From NCBI GenBank assembly GCA_964630235.1, contig CAZVUO010000001.1, forward strand, positions 248,001 to 312,000: a stretch of 64,000 bases of DNA, in the 5' to 3' direction. The translations under genes and the position numbers were made by a program. The notes below the pieces were generated by a model that made no database searches, was not told the DNA's origin, and was given only the letters and a program-made list of their open reading frames with translations. Numbering within the stretch: the stretch's first letter is position 1; the number at the start of each line of letters is the position of its first letter. Shown in pieces: positions 49,201 to 51,797 of this stretch. Origin of the DNA: JBFLYH01 sp964630235. Its GTDB lineage: Bacteria > Oederibacteriota > JAAXVQ01 > JAUVAV01.

Positions 49201-49417
49201 GGGGATTGGCGGGCCGCAGCAGATCGTTCTGCTGGTTGTAAATGTCCTGGCGGTTGTTGTCAAAACCGTAAGCCAGGATGGTGTCCATGCCGGTCATCGT
49301 GAAGACGAAAAGCACGGCCAGCACCAGGGAAATGACTTTGCGGTGCTGTTCTCTTACCAGCCGCCAGGCTTTCCGGCTCAGGATGACTGCTTGCGACCAC
49401 GCTTGGATGGGGTTCAT
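25289..49417 (-). CDS. Giant protein C: 8,042-aa membrane protein with repeat arm and SecA-like ATPase
   Basis: One unbroken 24.1-kb frame. AGAGG 8 nt before the ATG at 49417 fixes the start. Approximate layout in residues: signal-anchor 25-50; acidic disordered region 140-700 with L-x-x-Q-F-L-A-L-L-G motifs; hydrophobic block about 740-1040 with FGSAAPILLAIII; Gln-rich linker 1170-1420; four ~40-aa repeats 1650-1805; beta-rich and helical segments to 2770; 26 repeats of ~70 aa 2800-4720; multi-pass membrane block 4820-5010; long Ala/Gln/Arg helical, probably coiled-coil, region 5300-6110; SecA-like ATPase 6190-6790; helical region 6820-7300; further hydrophobic pairs near 7390-7490 and 7790-7840. 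The N-terminus is paralogous to the protein at 1-4233. Function is unknown; an envelope-anchored machine is inferred. Each domain boundary is an eye estimate. Confidence 0.9.
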   Translation of the reverse strand: MNPIQAWSQAVILSRKAWRLVREQHRKVISLVLAVLFVFTMTGMDTILAYGFDNNRQDIYNQQNDLLRPANPLDQNQPDAFLPVASPESLKTDVATTRLNVLKAEYGDLLSTVSLQTIAEKTMSGVGVETALQWVDVALPQGGQPAGTQPEEQSADQPAADPSLLADVATSSQGPLSLSLSLDGLSGKGRLTETADLARLPIPAEMLPREIAPAQQPETAETTVVAQETMPDAQPAETEVEPGAEGVTPPEQPAESRLPETQPVEQPAEQGGETQVQDAEQADRKSNAETTLADLTKQFLALLGMNEQLKEETTAKTGETELPREAAAQPEPGETALPEDARPGTDATETQVAGEEAIEPPEGIQPEEEEPEGGETVVTEEPEEGGEQAVEETANEGDESTVELPEQVLRLLGLGDQEKETDQGAEAEGPSLEDFFALLGEDREDAGESGAVEEEDVDVSALLDVLHNAGVETPEEIETPSVILTDLIEQPQTEGPETELLPEGERPVENTDTVLTEDAEIALVGPEAGMVEEDAEPKETETAAPDANEADETGGVEAAGVRTLPDVTQLRQEALLVNVLPGTDASPARETNLAGELSEAFKRGLAMIVGPDAELPDSLSLPDNGLQPAGLADVALPADIGSVPLVMPEQISANQAVPAVQLEREGLKAQMDQVRGTRLGSLAALLELPAEESRVPAMPEVEISQEGGDRTPDYVASGSAWDIARMYGHPEPPEQEPPDPECTDYLSLAIVMFIFQGPQAILDFFENPSLESFMEMFMIFANPAYYIYKIVDALLNFSWDTMQEYGELANSTFGKIFMFIISIVLTIVSFGSAAPILLAIIILIELIQTFLPLPPALDVLFSIVKAALGGWASAIKDVAKELIKQGVKLVITTISDLIKSLTTNVLKAILKAVLRESIIQVLNEILPEDLLFYMPLIGIVADWLAAGLTEMIMGDNKKGFFGGLWDSVKESFGVAKGFGLVQFMTSTAMRAGLAFLVQSLFINSKEENGYKAAQDRRAGAIWGAMASGLVGWLGAVNQVLNDNSIRDLMTPMDNVGLFMMTFVRPVVAKTVSTVVMQYAPAETKSGKEWGDMQKYHVANTWGTFAEKMVPGFSLESGQWTWLPSEFTTAISPTGGVTVPGGKSLVTVNNLAQAKDVLGAAAGNVRGLEGLIEAPKLGPATGQSKTESPARGEALLAMTTDQSAQINEETEMTKTESPTSELDQQLDAGQSSVQNPNQQNQQQSNQEQRRTASGIPSRTEEQKNESPARTDQQVRPDNKQPIPQPEKQPDNLMLPDQMPDVQNEPLVQSDTVREDLGSPSLDNQNRDNEMEVPDQPQDAAVKDLGLPGTTISQEGLRKEGTQIERRDDEIKIESKDASAGSGGQGGGEGEGGEGGEGQGGGAGEGAMSDFQGLSEEIGMNLAEHRQQIEEMKQTGALPDKYTPAEGSAVRGTTVKADMIPAESLLGKTVENLTREGSLPAGGDYELKVETFQNLDGNQVMAVSQVVDPQTGQTQMLAVTEQIGNEHITTTFRDNPAGDGVTANIYAGDQMGDALMAGDFSIPDLDISKGFEGLSKAGGLDGKTRSGAEALKEGDRLELNEDGKTVTEGEAGSQTGQDRNKDDVAAGAADDGTGQGGDPFGGQDATLYKGENGGIEVKGTMAALNQVMDANGQVDLGKMSARQNADGTVTYEAPGVQITATPAGLSEAMAGGNNLDVSRLQAVEGDQLPVTQTNGEGLSIRGSPQALEKLTDAAGQLDLKQFKEQTMPDGMVKLQGPEGVEITGTPEALERAVGNQNQLDLGSFRPSASNQQAGKSTVTDPTGKLDVPPEDYSDKQVGEGTSLISPSQNVDPTQRAVEEAADQGQPRGLTPDQTKDASGGKVEVPIKHNLFQTILAELFSLGAYEPGAEIPKVSTLLTKIMTLGAFEPGKTAAATYSFEVDGKTVTLQAPIQTDDLGRPVTTMDVKGSDGKTYQVTLSKDGQVTGAMEYVQVGNFWNSIIALRPAGSNEAFVFNRLGELGGVYTKGSDGQWTLTKESRYTKDAAGRVIGFLFDVKESAQLSGEQLKIRIMAENADPSVLAQNRSYQDYLTGMGLVAGTPAYEAKLKELALNLGLTAMQQAQAYVNVVTAKGESATVIELAYKTLATAELNVFNLDQSKASLDSAVAHARLSQDAPVMVRAADYQLALGATDGGLQTLALSMDALGKLPDGPVKMETALRVLEILQTSGATDKALTTKAFAIALSYASVAAVSTANLALLVRLNAVEQGMINAAAVNQLSENLTAKINDRLGKLRSGQTLYLEGVGTVSRGLDGRVTVQQKEGDVTVTLSFKPADENRPDGAITLDQLAVSDKQGLLSTFTREDNFSRFHQRVTVQMEIGGQKGLRSVMVQSDQITADNKAVAFHQENGVLYKVDLDLSTRGLDQETLFSRPGDPAAQFALPVVTLVFQQGQAFIKQDGVMIAAELLPAVKLETLTNLGMNPQTAQVIADLLAGKSAYIAPDGTVFVGREADFQSGNYSVIGRNQFQAGGETLGYFAQYQDSVLRRVDLSDDRIVTFLDEKAQNYSLTQYSETGERVSVSLYQDGKLTGTKVIFKDTGGAALLYDHQGNLKPESLRALQEGKFPNVVFKLLPGQGFSLTDKQTGKEERFSMNGRVLLTSDTDDRSTPEQDKEKSTGLMENMDFDVVQELNLKIAAYDKPAGIGVRIQSAVHWNVVMRRVEGEISRTVTTSDLLMQKQHLVQTIENYVTDPATNHSTWNLQQIRATQEVLQARGYWAADAYARNQQDANQARLILADRFGLYTVGVKPEGLTLIGKTANGAQAFASVDQQGIYTYGATGTEAQLRELGMKIDQLRKENVAGDPAREILAERGKYTVVMSDGSYTLQGKTANGAQAFVRLDENGKGSFGATGTEAQLNELKLKASELLDHNRADQAGTDSRQIQDAKGNYTVIESDGSYTLQGKLDDGTTQAFVTRDKDGKFSFGATGRAEKLDALGLRASELVRLNRQDQTGQDSRQIQEKEGNYTVVESGTTDTLQGLLDDGKTQAFASLDAEGKYAFGATGTLEKLDALGLAATEILTKTQAGDGKQAIQPKDGKFTAVESEGARTLQGRTANGAQAFATLGRDGKYTYGATGTREQLDEIHLRASELQSHNRADLADRTILAVDQNQYTVIQSEGALTLQGYTANGAKAFLTLGADGKYTFGATGTEVQLNQLGLFGSELLRQNARDAAGRLIQPVNGDQYTIIESEMAWTLQGKTESGADAFLTRSAKGAFTFGATGTQEQLRPLALRVDTLIARNYSDADGVTADRNIYGKDGKFTVVQSGTTFTLQGYTANGAQAFASLNGDKYSFGATGTVEQLDALGLRATEIRTQNLADNGGLTVSREIQTVKGKFTAVQAEDSFTLQGNTANGAKAFATLDKEGAYSFGASGSLIQLDALGLRASDLLDQNKAGNNPAQLILADEGNYTAVDSAGNLTLQGETANGAKAFATISAEGKFSYGATGTVQQLNQLGLRAGELRTWNQSQAAVKEILAKEGEQFTVVLSEGSYTLQGLTANGATAFVTLGKDGDFLFGATGTLAQLDELGLQASGLLRQTQLGYDAQRTIQPGKDDKYTVVETKGSLTLQGKTANGATAFATLNEEGKFSYGATGTEGQLNQLGLQATKMIQFNQADESARRILSPDGKYTIVSSDGSFTLQGKTANGATAFATLGQDNQMIFGATGTVAQLNALGLRAEALLAQSRQGYNGQRTIQANAEGNYTVVDSDGSFTLQGKTANEAMGFVTQGRDGKFTFGATGTVEQLDQLGLRCQDLLEQNQQDSPVRQILGKESEQGMLFTVVHGEETLTLQGKTANGAAAFVTLGQEGKFSFGAAGTLAQLDQLGLNASRLRTETQKGHLGQRAIQPGKDGAYTAIESDGAHTLRGKTANGAEAFATFGPDGKFTYGATGTQAQLDALGLNASQLVAHNQADRKGTLSRVILPVEGKYTVVDSGDTQTLQGKLADGTVAFLSLSDSRFTFGATADAATLDALGLDATRLIRYNQSDRKGSDSRLIAADQGKYTVLDTGETRTLQGKLADGTLAFLTLNNEGHFTFGATASLEKLDALGLRATDLRNSTAEGQAGARLIQDKDGKYTAVESQDVYTLQGRTANGADAFATLSAEGRLTYGATGTVSQLNELGLRAGELVRQNSADRGGATVSRRIQSTVDGKYTVIHSDGTYTLQGKTANGADAFVSLGADGKYTFGATGTRAQLDALGLRGSYLVNTNAADRAGTDSRAIQGRQGKWTVVDSGQSLVLQGMLDDGTAAFATVDKKTGKYSFGATAQEGKLDRLGLRGTELVTTNRNDRAGTDSRRIQADSEGRYTVVESDGADTLQGKLADGTVAFASLDAAGKFSFGATASLVKLDRLGLHATELRNHSRQGYDGRRTILAKDNEYTVVESTDAMTLQGATANGASAFVTLSNDGKVTYGATGTKVQLDALGLDGTKLTEQNQKDAARWKEEATPGFLARLFGADQGPAPGSDRTIQAGEGNTYTIVEGADGSRTLQGVLNDGVTAFATLAQDGSYSFGATADLKKLDALGLKATVIREHNLTERYNQGASASKEIMGSDGKYTVVESNGVMSMQGKTRNGAMGVATLDKDNNFTFVATGTPRQLNELGMKEQYLNAQNRQLDAGNRIQPGEGGVFTVAQSERNFTLQGKNAAGENVSLSRTDTGVYTYTRTKALSEEVNVNISTVVTAGGRLEGNNTVVVGASQVQLGKDVQVSLVDGKVVMLDSRGVKEIYTPAGERETGRWQQVKNGWHKFTDSVATAWVSFWDTQNGLYDAMNIHYTGGLLNQLWNEFKGMVYSVGALVLAAWAVIQTVVYAAEFILTAAWQAVEFIFVWSVNYLVWPAAVGLYLYNGESIGEQALAGFKWVVEKIFIPVDFILKYASMGILWLAEQYTQMAEDYFALDSTFGRIMGGLAIGYAVLFKTLGENLALVVLVALTAVCPAFAVFGMVLLAKDAILNGLGNMFRTFFIEPFNKIADGINRLANISSLDADISRTRVVVENVSVIAGGVIGVVFAFQMMRSMWAKAQRFFEDMVFKKITEHIQRQAANPRELAKQKIGDVIDAALNKPGFTARELGQHINNMKFGELKFQNHHGTLNSMLRQTGGAAKVANLLQSRQFRLSDLTARGSGQVPTQTLNKAIQPGKVMSSMAARAATFALAFAKAFFIHQIDIFRNAGKAMLNLAQGRVHYTTKAGVAKTADIRNTRVFKATSEFVKGAVQTVKTVLTGTTTARFTTSAVIGRPAMEGAYRTGMGETAVAKPETAQRSAAESSRAPQSEARPQTRQGVPRSAESRTVGGKDAAVRNLESRVAQAEAKLQQAMNNPKATRGSISALRGEVTKAQQALAQNLGVSLAEVRVQLAVQKASAQTTQPGRLQAEAEVARLKAEAKIQDTQTRTQQNRGQMAETRQAIKDLAKTKANADLRKALDSKLESLQAEARNLRAEAMIAKAELEGVNVRAELAQTTEALARKTLNKPQRAELKARAERLEQQLRQVDARVDAVRAQRELADLDAQIEKLTSDGDVRSMLRNKGLVQRRMAAAEESFKQAQESLAKARNQETQARIKDLLLKEDGSGTLERNLNRALKEMAGRGDRAMLKQAIVDAMTSKAPAIELVRQLFQGEKGMKRLQSLAKNGMQAQAQKFFNQLAEHNGINLGKEMHNAVAERLGLKGQVQPISGKITPGQLETALDTIFDLQRGGSSKLLNRQGAQAEYQANQRTLNKVAELQGRSSQDVAKGLESLLRERFDQALRDGGMRDGRARNQTFRELSRNLSLQELQQLLTSQNPAEMLLNLRKAKAGQPLAEIQGQAKTASGAETPAKPLALSEQLSQGSVANVKALLQRTHQLLTAKQAHSQAVVKYNEATSLRAQRSAARALEAATNRLARVERLAEIKPAASRGVGELAARWQARGGVKGLVTSMLPETILLRKGLAETSQQIEIGRAQDIKQIMDLKQRVENKVRENNRLDAESAKQEVNNLLTLRENMLKLRDVQIELRNNHTLLKRQGASETQLKASGRAVTEAGTHARQAEASYQAKLQQLKLNASDVQNLQRYERALGNADLTQTIEQAWKEHYEKVYNDAAKNGRLAEYNNLAKQYDGQLKSVLDQIPKADLTRQGGKALFDAFMKLRESLVSDGKLVKGSAADITLVERYMKQVVERVTGYSDLRLSQKMMIAEFLQGNNVGLRAGGGKTLAFILFPGMMNILKGQSMRAELLVDDGPAINKYLNEAFKTKMTHQDLAKAMGMELVDGNTLYSQAKKTGNFGELIKALNDPGRTLVFDHTTRAHLRNDAIRNADLNLALKRSNLVGIDEVHMPTTSQTNAIHGGKISAVTEAQVKSVDGILKTLKFDQAGFRQIAETFRQTGKARLGEFDVVRVNDLSNARVTELNLRAAKTIVITEQGVFLNSAAQRAFKTFKGADVSSAIKTLFSQQGKAGELNAYAVKGDYIYPVDHLGKIQFDQISNDIVGQVVAARKAGLDPYAAVRVNQTTMQTSLSAMYAGNFGAQIVGASGTIAGLENLMKSKVGSGSRHLSTSLLDLQRDIYNTGGKILTDLAAADAVVLKSVIEMRRNALVFEADPTAQMQLVSQYIKAMTGKVSGIPTVSVISASSAGYFVPKNMGAEFIKLLNSGRSTPVSARIMPSETFNGRVRGLDYVQIDKAGIQTIVESIGKIRGQVCIFNEQAAVGKNFQADLTLVARGAHRLTADMFTQLLLRSGRPGGPQGTWATQRYAVVDLSAVKATLETMKNPARANEVTTLWGREAAANGRADLGNLTKILSSLDLSKLDLTQQHQLGLALKLNGEYRQSELVGNSTRFAVQDTFKDKIVIEPLKNMMQDPRFDNKIVQRILDGQLSRILNDHSGNVDLALKLQSTLDPQIVNRNYVQSTFLSSLSQARSVWRGVLMQSILPQNFFRGGFRLVLQSMGNYYELARASSVVRASPVAMENYSFADITQGGTLKYKQMYSVGLHLMENVLSQNPGGIEAAKLQNQAVAIQEAVVNNRVPSRAEVKSFQQAWQESHRFLGEIKSYDTAAMAMAASNLGVDQATARIAMAPTYTEAVKLLQYNLAFMPSQNNVAAGSGVVFATDQLPQVSKPIQLAGLNAGSAFLRQIPVWSQFDARSMLTQQAVMNLREMQANFNSEAWRQVHTEQVSGYIKQYGDNWVQPALAATFGPDVTFLQAYDQASTSIQKAALIWRQPAQAQTQYYQALQNAERVSAYLPELAADEAKTITYQDRTMNLEQARTYIQENVAAAQSLASRYGLVTGESFKALQAMPAETLARTEIAAQAAAIKQMAGAELSQQTPLHRLGVSMGRGWQNLLQTIERSSALVAFFKVENGWLVPATATKLVLGAALVGAMSLAGLPLAAMMGTMVLGTVLAPVLTKLGPLALARGNAERVQAQTPGRSSLGKVAGAALGLLPTFLVAGLAGGVGSAIGMVNSEVVPHVLRVRVPLEQRVVVNEPEAREAEVASQAVRAGRTLVEEWKGRMAGSLDDTKAVAELKDLLAERQIELAADKSAGYYGYMHMLAAILSLVPKATESMDRVELGQTAAKPTVSDKAGLKVDRGSIQFLDQKFSDTLLKQTLQAVSMRLFDDTHARSLTESLSQHRLFKEFGSNALTEFLRQFVADGENLKALASQDEKLRAIYQQVRGVMGREYGERDLRDLTEAAGELENTGFGLMKAKAVDIQRLPAGDERRLQEEAFEATFGLSYAEYRKLQKTPVQQQLLGLIAGEDRLRQAERPLLTVRSMAQQMVGAGIAMAVVVGLVFGLSSGVLPALAIGAGVILALAGAATWMRARAIAFNLNPSAAVEEQIAHAAFGSSNPRMEADARRIAQLSGTREFEQRKSFAAQYGTSYETYRKIMLPTLLSDPYFTKAVKGLRIAGTEQMVSETMRNRAIRATVEHLLTVAESDASMDQKLALTKDLAQVLGFLGFNISLTYKRYADELAVTLTPEVVPRALTQDYKLGRIIKRLEGLGIGIKLDVTPLQKQPKLKTTGSAA
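29040..30860 (-). other. SecA-like DEAD ATPase domain inside giant C
   Basis: Motif order matches the SecA motor. The Walker A AGGGKT near residue 6230 follows a helix QKMMIAEFLQGN, where SecA has M-x-T-G-E-G-K-T-L. DEVH in VGIDEVHMP is near 6355. DYIYPVDHLGKIQFDQ resembles the SecA stretch after the preprotein cross-linking domain. GASGTIAGLE near 6550 matches M-T-G-T-A-x-T-E, and QLLLRSGRPGGPQG near 6757 matches Q-L-R-G-R-S-G-R-Q-G-D-P-G (motif VI arginines kept). The first G of SecA's GRSGR is L here, so activity is plausible but not certain. Zinc-finger tail absent. Confidence 0.78.
35260..41015 (-). repeat. 26 tandem ~70-aa repeats in giant C
   Basis: Core per unit: YTLQGKTANGAxAFATL, DGKFTFGATGT, QLDALGLRAxEL, a variable helix with N-x-A-D, then R-x-I-Q-x-x-DGKYTVVES. 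I count 26 copies; the first reads LTLIGKTANGA and the last FTLQGKNAAGE. A subset reads KLADGT/LLDDGT with GATA..EKLD and is usually preceded by D-R-x-G-x-D-S-R. One copy near 35,900 has an insertion of about 20 residues. I know no named family with this pattern. Confidence 0.88.
44000..44470 (-). repeat. Four degenerate ~40-aa repeats in giant C
   Basis: Units share G-(I/V)-x-(V/I)-x-G-(T/S)-x-x-A-L followed by x-L-D-(L/V)-x-x-(F/L): GIEVKGTMAALNQ, GVQITATPAGLSE, GLSIRGSPQALEK and GVEITGTPEALER. They alternate a short beta strand, a helix and an LDL strand, loosely recalling the G-A-T-G-T-x-x-Q-L core of the larger array downstream. Confidence 0.6.
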
Positions 49418-49425
49418 ATGCCTCA

Positions 49426-49430
49426 CCTCT
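49426..49430 (-). promoter_or_regulatory. Ribosome binding site fixing the start of giant C
   Basis: AGAGG with an 8-nt spacer to the ATG at 49417. A GTG three codons upstream (49424-49426) overlaps this site, so it is unlikely to be the initiator. Confidence 0.75.
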
Positions 49431-49431
49431 G

Positions 49432-49461
49432 AACCAAGCAGCCCGTTTGGCCTGCTCGGTT
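49432..49461 (-). promoter_or_regulatory. Leader hairpin immediately before the giant C ribosome site
   Basis: Thirteen-position stem with one mismatch and one G-T pair, loop of four, ending 1-2 nt before AGAGG. It has no T tract, so a terminator role is unlikely; it could affect translation initiation or mRNA stability. Confidence 0.5.
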
Positions 49462-49577
49462 ATGATAAAAACTTTCCAACCGCAGTCAGCGGGCCGCGGC
49501 ATTTCGCGCGCGCACAAATATATGAAATAATGCGATATTCGGGCGCGTGGTTATCCAGCATAATAAATTTCAGCTTA

Positions 49578-49606
49578 AGTATATCACTGGTTTTTAGCCG
49601 AGTCAA
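49578..49606 (-). promoter_or_regulatory. Sigma70 promoter of giant gene C
   Basis: TTGACT (49601-49606), 17-nt spacer, TATACT (49578-49583) inside GTGATATACT. The -35, spacer length and -10 match those of giant gene A. The predicted leader is about 154 nt. Confidence 0.8.
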
Positions 49607-49769
49607 AAAACGGACTTGGTTTTTATGCTTTTTTTACAAGGGTTTTCCGCGAGAGTCAGGAGGTTGTGCAAAAAACCGTTTCCTGCCGGACCCGGTTCGT
49701 TAAAATCCCTTTGAAAATAGTATTAATTCCTGCGGAAGGCGTTTTGCGGTGAATTTTTCCATGCGGCGA
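49607..49769. other. Spacer between lnt copy 2 and the giant C promoter
   Basis: No gene. The ~50 bp next to the -35 resemble the same position at giant A (shared TTTACAAGG-TTTT core), pointing to a duplicated upstream region. No convincing terminator for the lnt gene ending at 49770 was found. Confidence 0.45.
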
Positions 49770-51389
49770 TTAATTTTTTACCAGCAGATGCTTGGGCAGC
49801 AAGCAGGCCGCGAGCATCGAAGCAAACATCAGCAGCATCAAATAAGGCACCACATTTCCATGGCAGGTAAAAAACGTCTTGAAATCGGATGGATAGATCG
49901 TGGCAAATTTCACGCCCGGTTCAAAGTAAGGCAGCGCCTCGCTCAACCTGCCCCAAGGGTCAATGACCAGCGTTGGACCGGTCATGGATGCCTTGGGCAT
50001 GTACGCCCGATGCTCAATGGCCAGGAAAACCGCCATGGCCGTATGCTGGCTGCTCATGGCTGATCGGCCGGCCCAGCCGTCGTTGGACACGGAGGCGAAA
50101 AAACGCGCTCCGTTCTTCGCGAGCATGAATCCCAGTTCCTCGAAATGGTCCTCATAGCAGATCAGCGGAGCGAACAGCCTGCCGTTCAGCGCCAGCGGCG
50201 TATAATCGGTCCCGGGCTCGAAGTCCACGGGAATGGGTTCGCGCACCACGGATTGCATGAAGCGTTTCATCCATTCCCAGGGAATATATTCGCCGCCCGG
50301 CACCAGCTTGATTTTGCGGTAACGCCCCAGGGTTTCTCCCTGGCCGCCGAGGAGGAACGCGCTGTTGTAGTGATGGTAGCGGGCGCCTTCGAGCAGATAG
50401 GTCGGCTGGTACTCATTGCTGGTCAGAAGGGTCGGTACGCCGCTGGTCCGGATCAGGAAACGCAGGCGTTCTTCCCAGGCGGACTCCGGCTCATATTCCA
50501 AAATGCCCGGAAAACAAGACTCGGCCCAGAGGATCAGGTCCGGATCGCCGGCCGCCGCCTGCTGGTGCAGCGGTTCCATGCGTTCGAAGGCCTTCCGCTT
50601 GTAGGTCTCGTCCCAGCGCTGATCCGTGTTGAGGTTTCCCTGCACGAGGGCCAGCCGCAGCGGCGAACCCGTCTGCCGGGCGAACGCCCGCGCCTCTGCG
50701 GCGCACCGGCCCAGCAGATAGAGCCATCCCGCGGCGAGCAGAAGAACCACTGCCAGCCGGACCGGCCGCCGCGTGGCCGCGCGCAGGTCGAAGCGCAGGG
50801 ACGCGTTCCAGTCCCGGGACCAGGCCGCGGCCAGGACCGCGCCGGCTGTCATGATCCAATACGACACCCCGCCCACGCCCGCCACCGCGGCCACCTGCCG
50901 GACCACCGCGTTGGCATACTGCGTATGCCCCAGGCTCGCCCAAGGCCAGCCGCCGGTGATGAAATGGCCCCGGACATATTCCCAGGCTGCCCAGGCCAGG
51001 GGCAGCACCAGCACCGAAGGCCACCTCAGGCGGTCGCACACCACACGGGCCGTGAAGCTGAAGAGGCCGAAGTACACGCCTCCCAAAAAGGAATAGATCA
51101 CCCAGCCGATGGCGTTGTCCACGTTGGTGTCCTTGTTGATCAGGCGGAGCCAGGAAAGGACCACGAGGAAATACACGAACCCGAACATCCAGCCGAACCC
51201 GAAGCTGCGCGGCCAGTTCGCGGCGCGCCAAGCGAGCAGAAACGGCACGAGCGCCAGCCATGCCAGCCAGCCCGGCGCCTGCTCCAGGCGGGGCATCCAG
51301 CCGTTGGGAAAAGACAGAGCCAGCAGGCCGCCCGCGGCCGCGGACGCAGCCAGACCGGACCAAAAACTTCGGGGCACGGGAAGAACCAT
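49770..51389 (-). CDS. lnt: Apolipoprotein N-acyltransferase, copy 2
   Basis: The 539-aa protein has the same plan as the lnt product at 23572: N-terminal hydrophobic helices, a nitrilase-type domain and a C-terminal helix. The catalytic triad is intact: E290 in LWAESCFPG, K359 in RYRKIKLVPGGEYIP, C411 in ICYEDHF. I start it at the ATG at 51389; a much longer in-frame extension upstream runs antisense through the transketolase genes and is spurious. No Shine-Dalgarno precedes this ATG, and TATAAT ends only 6 nt upstream, so the mRNA may be leaderless. The gene lies upstream of, and co-directional with, giant C, whose own promoter follows. Two intact lnt genes within 28 kb is unusual; most bacteria have one. 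Confidence 0.95.
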   Translation of the reverse strand: MVLPVPRSFWSGLAASAAAGGLLALSFPNGWMPRLEQAPGWLAWLALVPFLLAWRAANWPRSFGFGWMFGFVYFLVVLSWLRLINKDTNVDNAIGWVIYSFLGGVYFGLFSFTARVVCDRLRWPSVLVLPLAWAAWEYVRGHFITGGWPWASLGHTQYANAVVRQVAAVAGVGGVSYWIMTAGAVLAAAWSRDWNASLRFDLRAATRRPVRLAVVLLLAAGWLYLLGRCAAEARAFARQTGSPLRLALVQGNLNTDQRWDETYKRKAFERMEPLHQQAAAGDPDLILWAESCFPGILEYEPESAWEERLRFLIRTSGVPTLLTSNEYQPTYLLEGARYHHYNSAFLLGGQGETLGRYRKIKLVPGGEYIPWEWMKRFMQSVVREPIPVDFEPGTDYTPLALNGRLFAPLICYEDHFEELGFMLAKNGARFFASVSNDGWAGRSAMSSQHTAMAVFLAIEHRAYMPKASMTGPTLVIDPWGRLSEALPYFEPGVKFATIYPSDFKTFFTCHGNVVPYLMLLMFASMLAACLLPKHLLVKN

Positions 51390-51395
51390 GGGAGA

Positions 51396-51404
51396 ATTAT
51401 AGCA
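51396..51404 (-). promoter_or_regulatory. Extended -10 promoter of lnt copy 2, possibly leaderless
   Basis: Minus-strand TGCTATAAT combines a consensus -10 with an extended TG. The hexamer ends 6 nt before the ATG, placing +1 on the A of the start codon. No good -35 was seen. Confidence 0.6.
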
Positions 51405-51739
51405 CAAGGGTCCGTGTTTGGTGGAGGCCGACCCGGACTTAAGTTCCTCCCAGGGGCCCCATGGAGCCCCCCGGGCAAAGCCCGGGGTACCAACTGCACC
51501 TCTCGTTACCTCCTCTGGGCGACATCCCCGGAGCAACCATTCCGCATTCACCCCCAAGGCAAGGGGTGCCCTGCGGAGAGGATGGCCGGGGTTCCCTCCC
51601 GCAGCAAAAATCATATCCCGCAATTCCATCCCTGGAGCGGTCTTTGGGGTCGCTGAAGCCCGGGGAATTGTGCGGTGGGATCGTTTTTGGACTCCCTCCG
51701 CTTTTCGTTGGGGCGTCCCCGGCCAGGGGCTTTTAACGC
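51405..51739. other. Spacer between lnt copy 2 and transketolase genes
   Basis: About 335 bp with no credible gene. It contains one copy of the 94-bp dispersed repeat (51461-51554); the rest is GC-rich sequence in which I see nothing else. Confidence 0.55.
51461..51554. repeat. Dispersed 94-bp repeat, copy 1
   Basis: Ungapped alignment to 56602-56695 gives about 12 mismatches in 94 bp (about 87% identity). It contains an inverted repeat CCCCGGGC-AAA-GCCCGGGG and the conserved block GGCGACATCCCCGGAGCA. It has no T tract and no transposase, so it resembles a REP- or MITE-like non-coding element. Confidence 0.75.
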
Positions 51740-51769
51740 TTGACAAAGCCCGGAGGGGTCTAGTACGAT
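51740..51769 (+). promoter_or_regulatory. Promoter of the transketolase operon
   Basis: Consensus TTGACA (51740-51745), 18-nt spacer, TACGAT (51764-51769). Transcription would begin about 22 nt before the TTG start. Confidence 0.6.
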
Positions 51770-51785
51770 TCTCCGCATATTTTCC

Positions 51786-51790
51786 GGAGG
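51786..51790 (+). promoter_or_regulatory. Ribosome site for the TTG-initiated transketolase subunit
   Basis: GGAGG followed by 7 nt and TTG at 51798-51800. This strong, well-spaced site supports the rare TTG initiator over any downstream ATG. Confidence 0.8.
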
Positions 51791-51797
51791 TTTTTCC

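Noticed and set aside
25289..49417. Giant C as several adjacent genes fused by missed stops
   Set aside because: The frame is continuous over 24 kb, with no internal ribosome-site/start clusters noticed at domain borders, and repeats and linkers bridge all regions.
49418..49571. A c-di-GMP (GEMM) riboswitch in the giant C leader, and likewise in the giant A leader
   Set aside because: I could not place the conserved GEMM core or receptor segments; only generic hairpins are present.
51461..51606. Small conserved peptide (MEPPGQSPGYQL...) encoded by both dispersed repeats
   Set aside because: Both frames start alike, but replacements between copies are not biased toward synonymous sites, no ribosome site precedes them, and the hairpin explains the conservation better.
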